The position numbers and the translations under genes were made by a program. A stretch of 64,000 nucleotides of DNA from Parafilimonas terrae (GTDB taxonomy: Bacteria; Bacteroidota; Bacteroidia; Chitinophagales; Chitinophagaceae): assembly GCF_900115755.1 (NCBI RefSeq), contig NZ_FOXQ01000010.1:124001-188000 (forward strand). The letters run 5' to 3'. Under the pieces are notes generated by a model, which was given only the letters and a program-made list of their open reading frames with translations, was not told the DNA's origin and did not search any database. Position 1 is the first letter of the stretch; each line of letters starts with the position of its first letter. Shown here piece by piece: positions 1 through 9,448 of this stretch.

Positions 1-1797
1 AGAATATCCTTTTACAGTGGCTTTATTATAGATAGTTTTAAATCTTTCCGTAATATTATTTGTATTAAAATCGTGATCGGCGCTGCCTTCTATCATCAGC
101 TTGCCACCTTTGTTTTCATACGTTTCAAGAAAATTTAACTGCGCTTCTTTTGCGTACTGTGGATTAAGATAAAGTATAGCATCGAAAGTATGCCCGTTCA
201 ATACCGGCTTGCCGTCTTCATTAATTTTCAGTTGGCCGGTTGTAATTAAATCTGAAGGTACGAGTGCATTCAAATAACCGGCATTCCATAGCTCAATAGC
301 TTTCTCATCAATGCCCAATTTATCATTTATATCATAGGTGCCCCTTTTACTGAAATCAGGATACCAGTTTTGCAATGCTTCCATACCAAATACAACCAGC
401 AATTTTATATCGGGCAGCGAAGGGTTGAATTTGTTGAGAAGACGGCTGCAACGTTCCACTTTATTAATGCCATCAATTGCAACGGGCATTTGCAGGTCGA
501 AGCGGTTAGGCCGCTTATCGTGCAGTGCATGGTAATGTGTTCGCACACCATACCGCAGGTCGAACAATGCCTTTTCCTGCACCGGCGGAAACACTTTATC
601 ATAATACTGGTTATACATTACATTTTTATAATGCGCCATGGCTACGCCCATGCGCACGGGCAACGATGTTTTTTCATCTGTTTGGCCATATACCAGTGGC
701 TGCCTCCACCACGCAATACCGTTAGCCCATATTTCATCGTTTACAAGGCTGTTATGATAAGTATCGTGAATACCGATAAAAATATCCTTACCAATAATTT
801 CCCTTGCTTTTTGATAGGTTGCAGCCTGCACGCGCAAAGGGCCCTGGCGCATAAAATCCATATAATAATTTATGGCCTTCATCCGCACTTCCAGCTTGCC
901 CTGGGGCGCATAACGGGTATTGAAAAGCACCATATCCAATGGCTGGCCATTTTGTTTTTTGTAGGCATCTGCCATAGCATTGGAATACCACTGGCCGCGA
1001 AAAATAAAATCAGGGCCACGTTCTACCGAACGCTCTACAAACTTGTTGCCGTATTCATCCATAGCAAAGCCGTCAAAAGGCACATCGCTGTAGGTTTTCA
1101 TAGCTTCTGCAAAACCGTTTATTTCAACATCATCCCACATACTGCTCTGGCTGCAATATTCCTGCACCATTACATAAGCGGTAAGCCCTTTTGAAGCAGT
1201 GCCCGCATTTATTTTTATAACGGCGCTGTCTTTGGCAGGCAGCATAGCCGTGCAGTATTGTGTAATATCTTTTAATGTTGAAGGGTCATAAAAACCATCT
1301 GCTGTTTTTTTAAAAGCATACACTTTAAACAAATCTGTTTTAAGCAACCTGTCGGGAAAACGGATATATTTTGCACTGGCCGCATAGCTTGCGTTGCCGG
1401 CATCATCAAGCTGAATTTCTTCACCAACAATCATTCTTTGCGAGCCTTCTATTTGCTTATCCTTATAATTGCCCCAAAGCTGCAGCCCTACCTTTAAACC
1501 ATATTCATGCGCTTTTGCCACCAGCTTTTTAAAAACCGGGTGCATTACATCATAATCATAAAAACTGGCGCCTGCCCTTTCTGTCAGGAACAATAATGTG
1601 TAAGGGCATTCCCTGGCTATGGTATCGAGGTTTTTAAGGTATTCATCATTTTGCAGCAGGTCGGGCGAAATAAACCAGTATCCGATTTCGGGATGGTTTT
1701 CATTGTCAAACCTTTCTACATAACTGAGCTGTTGTGCATAAGCAAACTGAGCACTTAAACAAAACAGCACTATTACAAAAAATACAGCTTTCTTCAT
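1..1797 (-). CDS. Secreted glycoside-hydrolase-like protein, 3' end outside the window
   Basis: The frame runs open from an ATG at 1797 to the window edge, giving at least 599 residues with no stop, so the gene is cut by the window. Residues 1-22 are a signal peptide (Lys-Lys, hydrophobic stretch, then AYAQ). Residues 25-400 look like a TIM-barrel hydrolase (for example GLKVGLQLWGNY near 105, and FDGFAMDEYGNK). From about 480 the protein resembles the glutamine-amidotransferase-like domain that follows the barrel in GH42-type enzymes, with a phrase GGKLMIEGSADHDF near the edge. It lies 138 bp downstream of susD on the same strand, the usual place for the enzyme of a polysaccharide locus. The exact GH family and substrate are not recognised. 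Confidence 0.7.
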   Translation of the reverse strand, partial: MKKAVFFVIVLFCLSAQFAYAQQLSYVERFDNENHPEIGYWFISPDLLQNDEYLKNLDTIARECPYTLLFLTERAGASFYDYDVMHPVFKKLVAKAHEYGLKVGLQLWGNYKDKQIEGSQRMIVGEEIQLDDAGNASYAASAKYIRFPDRLLKTDLFKVYAFKKTADGFYDPSTLKDITQYCTAMLPAKDSAVIKINAGTASKGLTAYVMVQEYCSQSSMWDDVEINGFAEAMKTYSDVPFDGFAMDEYGNKFVERSVERGPDFIFRGQWYSNAMADAYKKQNGQPLDMVLFNTRYAPQGKLEVRMKAINYYMDFMRQGPLRVQAATYQKAREIIGKDIFIGIHDTYHNSLVNDEIWANGIAWWRQPLVYGQTDEKTSLPVRMGVAMAHYKNVMYNQYYDKVFPPVQEKALFDLRYGVRTHYHALHDKRPNRFDLQMPVAIDGINKVERCSRLLNKFNPSLPDIKLLVVFGMEALQNWYPDFSKRGTYDINDKLGIDEKAIELWNAGYLNALVPSDLITTGQLKINEDGKPVLNGHTFDAILYLNPQYAKEAQLNFLETYENKGGKLMIEGSADHDFNTNNITERFKTIYNKATVKGYS

Positions 1798-1891
1798 ACA
1801 ATTATAGATGGGATTACTTTGTTGCAGCACCTGCAACCGCATTGCCTGTTTCAGCTTAAATAATATTTTTTGGTATTAATTGAATGTGGGC

Positions 1892-1927
1892 AAAGCGTTG
1901 TGTATTCAAAAGAACACACAACGCTTT
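1892..1927 (-). terminator. Hairpin between susD and the downstream hydrolase gene
   Basis: A perfect 12-bp inverted repeat (1892-1903 with 1916-1927, loop 12 nt) starts 7 bases after the susD stop. Read on the minus strand it is preceded by an A-run and followed only by TTT, so it would be a weak or partial terminator. It could lower transcription of the hydrolase relative to susCD or protect the 3' end of the susCD message. Confidence 0.6.
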
Positions 1928-1934
1928 TTAAATT

Positions 1935-3842
1935 TTAGTATCCCGGGTTTTGCTCAACCGACGGGTTGGAGTTATCCAGTTCGCCCTGCGGAATTGGCCG
2001 CAGGTAAACATGCTCGTCAATTACCGGGCTGCCATTTAAACCAAACGCAGTCCAGGGGTTATATTTTGTAGCCCTTGAAACAAGCGAGTTTGTGCGTTTA
2101 AGATCATACCATCTCTGGTCGCCTTCGCCAAGCAGTTCCCTTGCCCTTTCATCCAAAATCATATCTATGGTAATATTGCCGGGCGTAGCGCGGTAAGAAA
2201 CCGCAGCAAGATCATCTACATTTCCGGGGTTAACCGCACATTCCGGCGATTGTCCTGCATTGGCGCCAAGCGCACGGTCTAATACTTTATTATAATACAC
2301 ATCAGCCGTTCCCAGCTTTGCGCCGGTGGCGCCTTTTACAATGGCTTCGGCAGCCATCAGGTACACTTCTGCAGAACGGAATAAAGGATCGTTGAAGGTA
2401 GAATAACCGTCGCCATAATCAATACCCGGCTGCCAGAATTTCCAGAACATGGGCGCACCCCAGGCCAGTGTGTTGATTACAGGGTTGCCGCCAACATAGC
2501 CAAGCCCCATATATTCATTCGCATTAATTACCGAATAATGTTTTGTACCGCCGGGAATATCCACGCCTCTTTCTGCAACATTGGTTACGGGATCGTTCCA
2601 TGGCCTGGCCACAGCCGTTGTATCGCCTGCATTATAAGTAAGCGTTATATTTTGGGGATTGGGATTATTGGTAGCAAGTGAAACGCTGCCATTTGTGGTA
2701 GCATAACAAACACTGTTGAATGTGCCATTATAGCGTGCATCCAGTTTTGGATCGAAGAGCCGGTAAGCTGCCCAGGTGCACCTGACCATGGGATTAAACC
2801 TGTTGTAAGCGCTTGTTCTGGTTAATTGGGCTACTATGCTGGGACCGTCTGAAATTTCAGAATGCATATTATTGCCCACCAAGGTTGTTCCGGCGCTTGG
2901 ATCGCCGTAATAAGCCGAAGCGTTTGCATATTGTACGGCAAAAATCACTTCTTTGCTCTGGTTGGCGGCGCTTACGGAAGAAGATGCTGAAGCTGTTTCC
3001 TGGTTGGGATTGATATTATGCAAAGGCCATAAATTATTCCAGTCTGACTCCAGCGGATATAAACCTGATGCAATAATATCGTCGCAAAGTTTTAATGCAC
3101 TTGTAAAATCGGCATCGGAACCGCCTAATGAATTATTATAGTTCCAGCCACGGGTAAGGTACACCCTTGCCAGCAGGAACTGTGCAGCGCCTTTTGTGGC
3201 CCGGCCCGTTTCAGATTGTGTGGCAGGCAGTGTGCTGATGCATTCAGTAAGATCTGATATAATCTGGCTGTACACATCTTTTGCCGGCACTTTTACTACT
3301 TCAACATTGGCTGTTGTTGTTTCGTCTAACGGCATTGGAATATCGCCCCATTGCTGAACCGCCCAGAAGTAGCTTAAAGCCCTTAGAAATTTGGCTTCCG
3401 CTACTCTTTTATTGCGCAAAGAATCCGAAATGCCTGTAATATTCGGAGCCCTTGTTACAGCCGTGTTACACCTGTTTATTTCCCTGTACAATAAATCCCA
3501 AAGCGTTTGCACTTCAGCGAGGGAAGCATTTAACCGTATATCATATTGATCGTAAGGGCTGCCTGATGGGTTTGGCTGCTTATAATAAACCGCGCCCCAG
3601 TTATTAACGGCAAAAACATCTGTGCCGGCGAGCGCAAGCATTCTTTGCTGGGTAATATCTCTTAATAAAGGATAACAGGAAGTAACCAGGCTTTCAAACC
3701 CCGGTCCATCAACATAGTAATTATCAGCAGTTTGATTAGATGGGTTGTATTCGTCGAGGAAACTTTTTTTACAACCTGCTATAAGCAATAGAAGCAAAAT
3801 GCTTACGGGATAAGCGGCTTTTATATTTTTAAATACGTTCAT
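1935..3842 (-). CDS. susD: SusD/RagB-family outer-membrane glycan-binding lipoprotein
   Basis: 635 residues. It starts with a lipoprotein signal (hydrophobic run, then LIAGC with the acylated Cys near 24) followed by KKSFLDEYNPS, the typical SusD opening. The rest has the RagB/SusD layout: N-terminal TPR-like helices (YREINRCNTAV, AEAKFLRALSYFW), a central insertion, and a C-terminal part with SAEVYLMAAEA and DERARELLGEGDQRWYDLKR, which are SusD family signatures. SusD proteins sit on the cell surface as a lid over the SusC channel and bind the glycan. The gene is 34 bp downstream of susC and surely co-transcribed with it. Confidence 0.96.
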   Translation of the reverse strand: MNVFKNIKAAYPVSILLLLLIAGCKKSFLDEYNPSNQTADNYYVDGPGFESLVTSCYPLLRDITQQRMLALAGTDVFAVNNWGAVYYKQPNPSGSPYDQYDIRLNASLAEVQTLWDLLYREINRCNTAVTRAPNITGISDSLRNKRVAEAKFLRALSYFWAVQQWGDIPMPLDETTTANVEVVKVPAKDVYSQIISDLTECISTLPATQSETGRATKGAAQFLLARVYLTRGWNYNNSLGGSDADFTSALKLCDDIIASGLYPLESDWNNLWPLHNINPNQETASASSSVSAANQSKEVIFAVQYANASAYYGDPSAGTTLVGNNMHSEISDGPSIVAQLTRTSAYNRFNPMVRCTWAAYRLFDPKLDARYNGTFNSVCYATTNGSVSLATNNPNPQNITLTYNAGDTTAVARPWNDPVTNVAERGVDIPGGTKHYSVINANEYMGLGYVGGNPVINTLAWGAPMFWKFWQPGIDYGDGYSTFNDPLFRSAEVYLMAAEAIVKGATGAKLGTADVYYNKVLDRALGANAGQSPECAVNPGNVDDLAAVSYRATPGNITIDMILDERARELLGEGDQRWYDLKRTNSLVSRATKYNPWTAFGLNGSPVIDEHVYLRPIPQGELDNSNPSVEQNPGY

Positions 3843-3876
3843 AATTATTTGTTTTAAAATGATGTTTGGTATTCGA

Positions 3877-6800
3877 TTAAAAACCTATGCTGAGGCCTAA
3901 TGTGTAAACCATATTCGGCACATCGTCCACATAAGTATTACTGTTATATTCCGGATCCATCCCTTTATATTTTGTGAATATAAACGGGTTGGTAACCTGC
4001 AAATAAACCCTGAACTTATCCATGCTATACTTTTTAAGCTTTACGCCGGGCATGGTATATCCAACAGTAATATCGGAAACCCGCAGGAAGTTTGCTATTT
4101 GATAGGCTATGGCATTTTTATAGGGTTGTGATACGCCAACGCCATACATATCGTTTGTAGGGTTATTTCTTGTCCAGTAATTTAGCACTATGTGGTTATA
4201 CCTGTTGTTAGTATAATCAGCCATTGTGCCGCCGCCAAACAAACCATTCATAAACATGGTTCCGTTCCTGTAATACATAAAGAATGACAGGTCGAAATTT
4301 TTATACGTGAAATAGTTCGTCATACCAATGGTGTAATTAGGCAATTGCGAGCCCAGTACCATGCGGTCGTCTTTATCTGTTGAAGAGGAAATAACGCCAT
4401 CGCCGTTTTTATCAATCACCTTTACCTGGCCGGGCAACTGGCTGTAAGATGCGGCTTTACTGCTATCAGCAATTTGCCAGATGCCTGTAAACTTATAATC
4501 GTAATAAGACTTAACAGACTCTCCAACAAACAGGCTGTTGCCGATTATAGCATCTACACCATTGGCAAGCGCTTCAATCCTGTTGATATTTTTTGAGAAA
4601 TTAATTGTAGTTCTCCAGGAGAAATCTTTGCTCCTGATGTTGGTTGAGTTCAACAATACTTCTATGCCTTTATTGGATATTTTACCCACATTGGCCGTTA
4701 CAACTTCAAAGCCTGTAGAAGTGGGGAGGTTTTGTTCTAAAATCAGGTCTTTTGTATTCTTTTTATAAAGCTCAACAGTAGCAGTTAAACGGTTATTAAA
4801 GAAGCCCATATCAAGGCCGAGGTTTACTTCTTCACTTCTTTCCCATTTAAGGTCTTTGTTGCCTAAAGTGCCTGGTGCAAAAGCATTTCCGGCCAGCTGG
4901 TCGTAACTGTAAACCGTATTTAAAATTTGCGCCTGTGTGCTGTAAGGCGAAACATTGGAATTGCCTACCTGGCCATACGTTAACCGCAATTTCAGATCAG
5001 AAAACACTTTCGAATTTGCCATGAAGTTTTCATCAATAACGCGCCATGCAAAAGCGCCGGATGGGAAGAAAGCCCATTTGTTGCCATTAGCCAATTGAGA
5101 AGCACCATCACCACGGCCGGTTAAGGTTACTATATACTTATCATCATACGTATAATTGATTCTTCCCATATACGACTGCAATGTGTTTTGAACATAATCA
5201 CTGCTTAATGCAGTTATATTGGAAAGGCCTGCGCTGCCGAGATTGTGCCACAGCGATGCAAAAGGAAGGTTTTGAACAGATATAGCATAATTCTCTGTTT
5301 TTGTTTTAAATGCGCTTTGCAAAGCAGTTGCATTAATCTTGCTTTTGCCGCTTGAATAATTATAAGTAAGCTGATTATCGAAAGTCCAGCTGGTTATGCC
5401 GGCATCGGAATAATTGGCCCTTGGCAATTTAGAACCGGCCCTGTCTTTTGTATAAGTACCCCTGTAATCGCCGGTACGCGTATCAATATTTGAAGCAGAT
5501 ATAGAAGACTTAAAGCTTAAACCTTTTAATAAAGTAATCTCAGCATAAGCATTGCCCATCTGGTTGGCGGCCTTAACCAAATACCTGGCATTTCCCGGAT
5601 CTACCTCAACAACCGGGCTCATAACCTGGTTATCTTTTATTCCCATCCATACAGCATAGCCATTCCATGGCCCCTGTGCTTCATCGTATCCATCGCTTGG
5701 ATTTACAAGATCATCGTAATAAACCACCCCTGTGGGCCTTGCACGATAAGCAGAACGCAAAGCTTCCAGTGAACTTCTTGGGTTTTCGCTGTAATTAATA
5801 AAAGCAGTAAATCCTACACGTATAAAGCTGTTTATTCTACTGTCAACAGAACCGTTTAAACTATAGCGTTTGTAAGAGGTATGTTTAATCGTGCCATCTT
5901 CCTGCAGAAAGCCGCCTGAAAACCGGTAGGTTGTTCCGCCAAAACCTCCTGATACCGCTGCGGTTGTACCTGTTTGAATGCCGGTGCGGGTAATTTCATC
6001 AACCCAGTCAGTGGTTTTATCACTGTTTATCATTTCCAGTTCATTTGATGAAAAAGTAGCGGGCGTTCCATTGTTTAATATAACATCTGTGTACTGGCTT
6101 TGATAGAATTGCTGGGCTGTTTGGAAATCCGGCAAATGTGCAGGTGTTTTTTGTCCGAAATAAGCATCAACCGTAAACTTAGCTTTGCCGCTGGAGCCTT
6201 TTTTGGATGTTATGATAACAACACCATTAGCTCCCCTCGACCCATAGATAGCAGTGGAAGAAGCATCTTTAAGGATATCGATAGATTGGATATCGGCGGG
6301 GTTGATATCTTCAATTCTGCCGCCCATTACCCCGTCTATTACAACCAATGGTTCTGTTACACCTGTAATAGTGTTTTCTCCCCTTATATCCATTGAAAAT
6401 GCCTGGCCGGGCAAATTGCTGGCTTTTGTAATGTTAACACCTGCAAACTGGCCCTGCATGGCTTTTTCAGCATTGGTAGGATTTGACCGTACAATATCTT
6501 CTGATTTAATAGAAGCAACCGCACCCGTGAGGTCTTTTTTCTTTACGGCTCCATAGCCAATCACAACAACATCACTTAACTGTTTTAAATCGGGTGTCAT
6601 AACTATTGTAAGAACATTTTGTGCCCCTACTTCTATCTCCTGCTGGTTATATCCTGCATTGCTTACCACCAGTATAACGTTCTCATTATTTGCAGGCACT
6701 GCAATGGCAAACTTTCCGCTGGCATCGGTTGCCACCCCTTTTTTACTGTTTTTTATCATTATTGATGCCCCGGCAAGCCCTTTATTTGTTGCACTGTCGA

Positions 6801-6894
6801 GCACCGTTCCTGTTATCTGGCGCTGTTGTGCCAGGGCTGTTATCACAAAGCCAAACGACAGGATTAGAAGCACTAGTTTTTGTTTCATAATCAT
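3877..6894 (-). CDS. susC: SusC/RagA-family TonB-linked outer-membrane transporter
   Basis: 1005 residues. A signal peptide (cleavage after ALAQ) is followed by a carboxypeptidase-regulatory-like domain (about 25-105, QITGTVLDSATNKGLAGA), then the TonB plug (about 115-235) with VVVIGYGAVKKKDLTGAV, the usual SusC TonB-box region, and TAIYGSRGANGVVIITSKKG. The remainder is the 22-strand beta-barrel ending in an aromatic-rich strand with final Phe. It imports oligosaccharides into the periplasm using TonB energy, in partnership with the SusD encoded next. Two ATG codons (6894 and 6888) could start it. It follows the SDR gene by 104 bp, so it may be in the same operon or have its own promoter in that gap. 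Confidence 0.97.
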   Translation of the reverse strand: MIMKQKLVLLILSFGFVITALAQQRQITGTVLDSATNKGLAGASIMIKNSKKGVATDASGKFAIAVPANNENVILVVSNAGYNQQEIEVGAQNVLTIVMTPDLKQLSDVVVIGYGAVKKKDLTGAVASIKSEDIVRSNPTNAEKAMQGQFAGVNITKASNLPGQAFSMDIRGENTITGVTEPLVVIDGVMGGRIEDINPADIQSIDILKDASSTAIYGSRGANGVVIITSKKGSSGKAKFTVDAYFGQKTPAHLPDFQTAQQFYQSQYTDVILNNGTPATFSSNELEMINSDKTTDWVDEITRTGIQTGTTAAVSGGFGGTTYRFSGGFLQEDGTIKHTSYKRYSLNGSVDSRINSFIRVGFTAFINYSENPRSSLEALRSAYRARPTGVVYYDDLVNPSDGYDEAQGPWNGYAVWMGIKDNQVMSPVVEVDPGNARYLVKAANQMGNAYAEITLLKGLSFKSSISASNIDTRTGDYRGTYTKDRAGSKLPRANYSDAGITSWTFDNQLTYNYSSGKSKINATALQSAFKTKTENYAISVQNLPFASLWHNLGSAGLSNITALSSDYVQNTLQSYMGRINYTYDDKYIVTLTGRGDGASQLANGNKWAFFPSGAFAWRVIDENFMANSKVFSDLKLRLTYGQVGNSNVSPYSTQAQILNTVYSYDQLAGNAFAPGTLGNKDLKWERSEEVNLGLDMGFFNNRLTATVELYKKNTKDLILEQNLPTSTGFEVVTANVGKISNKGIEVLLNSTNIRSKDFSWRTTINFSKNINRIEALANGVDAIIGNSLFVGESVKSYYDYKFTGIWQIADSSKAASYSQLPGQVKVIDKNGDGVISSSTDKDDRMVLGSQLPNYTIGMTNYFTYKNFDLSFFMYYRNGTMFMNGLFGGGTMADYTNNRYNHIVLNYWTRNNPTNDMYGVGVSQPYKNAIAYQIANFLRVSDITVGYTMPGVKLKKYSMDKFRVYLQVTNPFIFTKYKGMDPEYNSNTYVDDVPNMVYTLGLSIGF

Positions 6895-6998
6895 CAGTTT
6901 TAGTGATAGTTAGTTGTAAAATCGTTGTTTAGTTAGAAGATATATTTATAGAATTAAGCATACATATGGCTAAATCTGCAAGACCGCTATTTATTTTC

Positions 6999-7820
6999 TT
7001 AAACACCGCTATTCACCACAAATCCTCCGTCAACATTAACTGTAGTACCTGTAATAAATTTTGAGGAATCGCTTAACAGCCAAATAAGTGTTCCCTTAAG
7101 TTCATCAGGATCGCCAAATCTTCCAAAGGGTGTTTGTTTAAGAATTGAATGCCCCCTGTCTGTAAGGGAGCCATCCGTATTGGTGAGTAATGTTTTGTTT
7201 TGTTCAGTTAAGAAAAATCCGGGTACAATTGCATTAATTCTAATCAAATCTTTATACCGCCTGCTCAATTCCAGTGCAAACCATTGGGTAAAACATTCTA
7301 CCGAAGCCTTGGCAAGGCTATAGCCAAGTATTTTACTGATTACTTTTTTAGCTGACATCGAAGAGATATTTACAATACTTCCGCTGCCATTTCTTGCAAT
7401 GGCATCTCCAAATACCTGTGTAGGCAATATTGTTCCCCACAGGTTTGTATCCATTACTTTTTTTAACCCTTCTACATTAAGATTGAAAATATCATCGCCA
7501 TATTCAGTAACAGCTTCAGGAATGTTTCCGCCTGCCGCATTTACCAGGCCATCTATTTTTCCATACATATTAAGCATTTGCTTTCTGGCATTAATAAGCT
7601 CATTTTTGTTGGTTACATCTGCACACAACGCCAGCGCCCTGCCGCCGTTTAAATTTATTTCGCTGGACCGTTGTTCGGCAACCTTCCTGTTTCTTCCCAG
7701 TATGCCAACAGTTCCGCCGGCGTCTGAGATAGCTGTGATAAAAGATTTACCTATAATGCCGGTGCCCCCGGTTACTACTATAACTTTTCCCTCCAATGAA
7801 AATTCATTTTTTACAGTCAT
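6999..7820 (-). CDS. uxuB: SDR-family oxidoreductase, probable D-fructuronate reductase (mannonate oxidoreductase)
   Basis: 273 residues, classical short-chain dehydrogenase. The NAD(P)-binding motif TGGTGIIG is at 17-24, the NAAG motif near 94-97, and the catalytic Ser153/154, Tyr167 and Lys171 (YSLAK). The end VDGG fits the family. SDR-type mannonate oxidoreductases replace the classical UxuB in Bacillus and many Bacteroidota. Here the neighbour is a clear mannonate dehydratase (9449-10612), so interconversion of fructuronate and mannonate is the best reading. The activity is inferred from family and context; a KduD-like role is the main alternative. It is first in the minus-strand unit that continues into susC and susD, with an operator-like palindrome upstream. 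Confidence 0.75.
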   Translation of the reverse strand: MTVKNEFSLEGKVIVVTGGTGIIGKSFITAISDAGGTVGILGRNRKVAEQRSSEINLNGGRALALCADVTNKNELINARKQMLNMYGKIDGLVNAAGGNIPEAVTEYGDDIFNLNVEGLKKVMDTNLWGTILPTQVFGDAIARNGSGSIVNISSMSAKKVISKILGYSLAKASVECFTQWFALELSRRYKDLIRINAIVPGFFLTEQNKTLLTNTDGSLTDRGHSILKQTPFGRFGDPDELKGTLIWLLSDSSKFITGTTVNVDGGFVVNSGV

Positions 7821-8225
7821 AAAATTCTGGTCTTAATAAAGTGTATAAGTATGCTTATCTAAGTGAAATAATTTCTGGTAAACTATATATACCGTATCCG
7901 GAATAAACAATCTGTTATTACTAATAGCAATCAATACTTTCCCGAAAGAAATCTTTGAAATGAGCAATCTTGTTTTCAGGGTTGAAATTGGCAGAAAAAA
8001 ATAATATGCAGCAAGGTTGAACGCTTTTTATTTACGAAAACGTTTTCATAAGTAATTAAAAAAATATTGATTCATGCGGAGAAGCAATGCTTTATTAAAA
8101 TTTGATTATTAATAAGTTATAAGCTTATTTTTTTCGAGTATTGTTTAATCGCTCGCTGGGCACAATGCACAACAGCCAGTTAGGTTTTCTGTATATGCCT
8201 ATATATTTTTTGAACCTTTAAAAAC
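7821..8225. other. 405-bp intergenic region in front of the SDR-susC-susD unit
   Basis: No credible gene is seen. It holds the palindrome at 8032-8051 and a smaller imperfect palindrome ATAAG-tatg-CTTAT at about 7845-7858, close to the SDR start. The promoter of the SDR-susCD unit must lie here. I could not fix a convincing TTTG / TAnnTTTG pair. Confidence 0.5.
8032..8051. promoter_or_regulatory. LacI-type operator A
   Basis: The centre GAAAACGTTTTC (8036-8047) is a perfect 12-bp palindrome with a central CG, the form recognised by LacI/CcpA-type regulators. Two sister sites (9311 and 13082) align on the same central CG. It lies upstream of the SDR-susC-susD unit and just downstream of the LacI gene stop. 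Confidence 0.7.
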
Positions 8226-9242
8226 CTATGCACTATGCGTTTTTTTTGTGCTCTGCCTGGGAATAAGCGAAGACTTCAATACAATTTTCTCATGCCTGTT
8301 CATGTACAGTTTTTTTTCTAAATAGCGAAACAGCTGCATAGCTGCCTGCTTCCCAATTTCATAAGCGGGCTGTGTAATAGTTGTAAGGCTTGGGTTTAAT
8401 AAAGTAGATATTTCAAGGTTGGAAAAGCTTATTAGTTTGAGCTGCGACGGAATATCAATATCAAGCCTTTTACAAACGTTGTAGCTGGCAATCGCCATTT
8501 TTTCAATTGATGCGAAGGCACCATCTGGTTTGTTTGCAGAAGTAAGCACTTTAGTAATGGCGGCTTCGTTTGCAGCTATATCGTTACCAGATCGCACTAT
8601 CAAATCATCATCCTTATTTATCCCATATTTTTTAAGGGCAGCTAAATAACCTTCATATCTTTTGCGCGAAATAGATAAATGTTCAAAAAGGCCAAAAAAA
8701 CCAATGCGCCTGCAGCCACACTGGAACAAATGCTCCGTAGCCGCAAAGCCACTCTCAAAATCATCGGTAATAATACTGCTCGTTTCAATTGATTCACAAA
8801 TCCTGTCAAAAAAAACGATAGGAACACCACTTTCCATTAATTCGTTCAGGTGATCATAATTGTTTGTTTCAGCCGAAACAGACATCAGTACCCCATCTAC
8901 CCTTCCATTATGCAAGTGATGCGCAAATTCAATTTCTTTGCGCACATCTTCGTGTGTGATATAAATTAAAATATGATAGTTTTTTTCCTGGGCTATATAT
9001 TCAATACCATTAATTACCTGTGAAAAAAAATTATTCGTGATTTCAGGAATTAAAACGGCGATTGTTTTGCTGCGATGCCGGCGCAAACTGCTGGCATAAG
9101 GATTAATGCGATAGTTTAGCTGTTTCGCCATTGCCCTTACCCGGGCTTTTGTGGGTTCACTTATTTCATAGCTGTCACGCAAAGCCCTCGATACGGTACT
9201 AATGGATAAATTTAATTGTTCAGCTAGAATTTTGATATTCAT
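8226..9242 (-). CDS. LacI-family transcriptional regulator
   Basis: 338 residues from the ATG at 9242. The N-terminal helix-turn-helix reads ILAEQLNLSISTVSRAL followed by a hinge helix (NPYASSLRRHRS), and from about 55 a periplasmic-binding-protein-like sugar-sensing domain (IAVLIPEITNNFFSQVINGIE). A longer frame begins with a GTG at 9263, but LacI proteins start right at the helix-turn-helix, and a candidate -7 element (9265-9271) would put the transcript start downstream of that GTG. It lies between the uxuA-GH92 and SDR-susCD units. Three matching palindromes in front of these units suggest it represses them and itself until an inducer sugar is present. Confidence 0.93.
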   Translation of the reverse strand: MNIKILAEQLNLSISTVSRALRDSYEISEPTKARVRAMAKQLNYRINPYASSLRRHRSKTIAVLIPEITNNFFSQVINGIEYIAQEKNYHILIYITHEDVRKEIEFAHHLHNGRVDGVLMSVSAETNNYDHLNELMESGVPIVFFDRICESIETSSIITDDFESGFAATEHLFQCGCRRIGFFGLFEHLSISRKRYEGYLAALKKYGINKDDDLIVRSGNDIAANEAAITKVLTSANKPDGAFASIEKMAIASYNVCKRLDIDIPSQLKLISFSNLEISTLLNPSLTTITQPAYEIGKQAAMQLFRYLEKKLYMNRHEKIVLKSSLIPRQSTKKTHSA

Positions 9243-9310
9243 ATAACAAGCAAAAAGACCCACGCAATATATGTAAAATACATAGTTATGACTTGCTATA
9301 TGTTATAAAA

Positions 9311-9330
9311 GTTCGCAAACGTTTTCGCAA
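9311..9330. promoter_or_regulatory. LacI-type operator B, upstream of the regulator gene
   Basis: GTTCGCAAAC|GTTTTCGCAA is a near-perfect palindrome around a central CG, about 70 bp upstream of the LacI gene start. It matches sites A and C at most positions. It suggests autoregulation. Confidence 0.7.
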
Positions 9331-9448
9331 ATAAAAACCTGGGTATACAAAAGCGCCAGGCACTCAAAGCAGGGCAGGTGAATTAAATTCTATAAATAGA
9401 AGATAAAACGCCAAAGCGACCGAATGGTATTTAGATATTTCAGCGTTG

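Noticed and set aside
370-1194. A 274-codon plus-strand frame
   Set aside because: It lies opposite the secreted hydrolase frame, which has a signal peptide and continuous protein-like sequence; this frame is its shadow.
8033-8049. A catabolite-repression (cre) site of the Firmicutes type
   Set aside because: The shape is similar, but Bacteroidota lack CcpA-type cre control; the adjacent LacI gene and sister sites explain it better.
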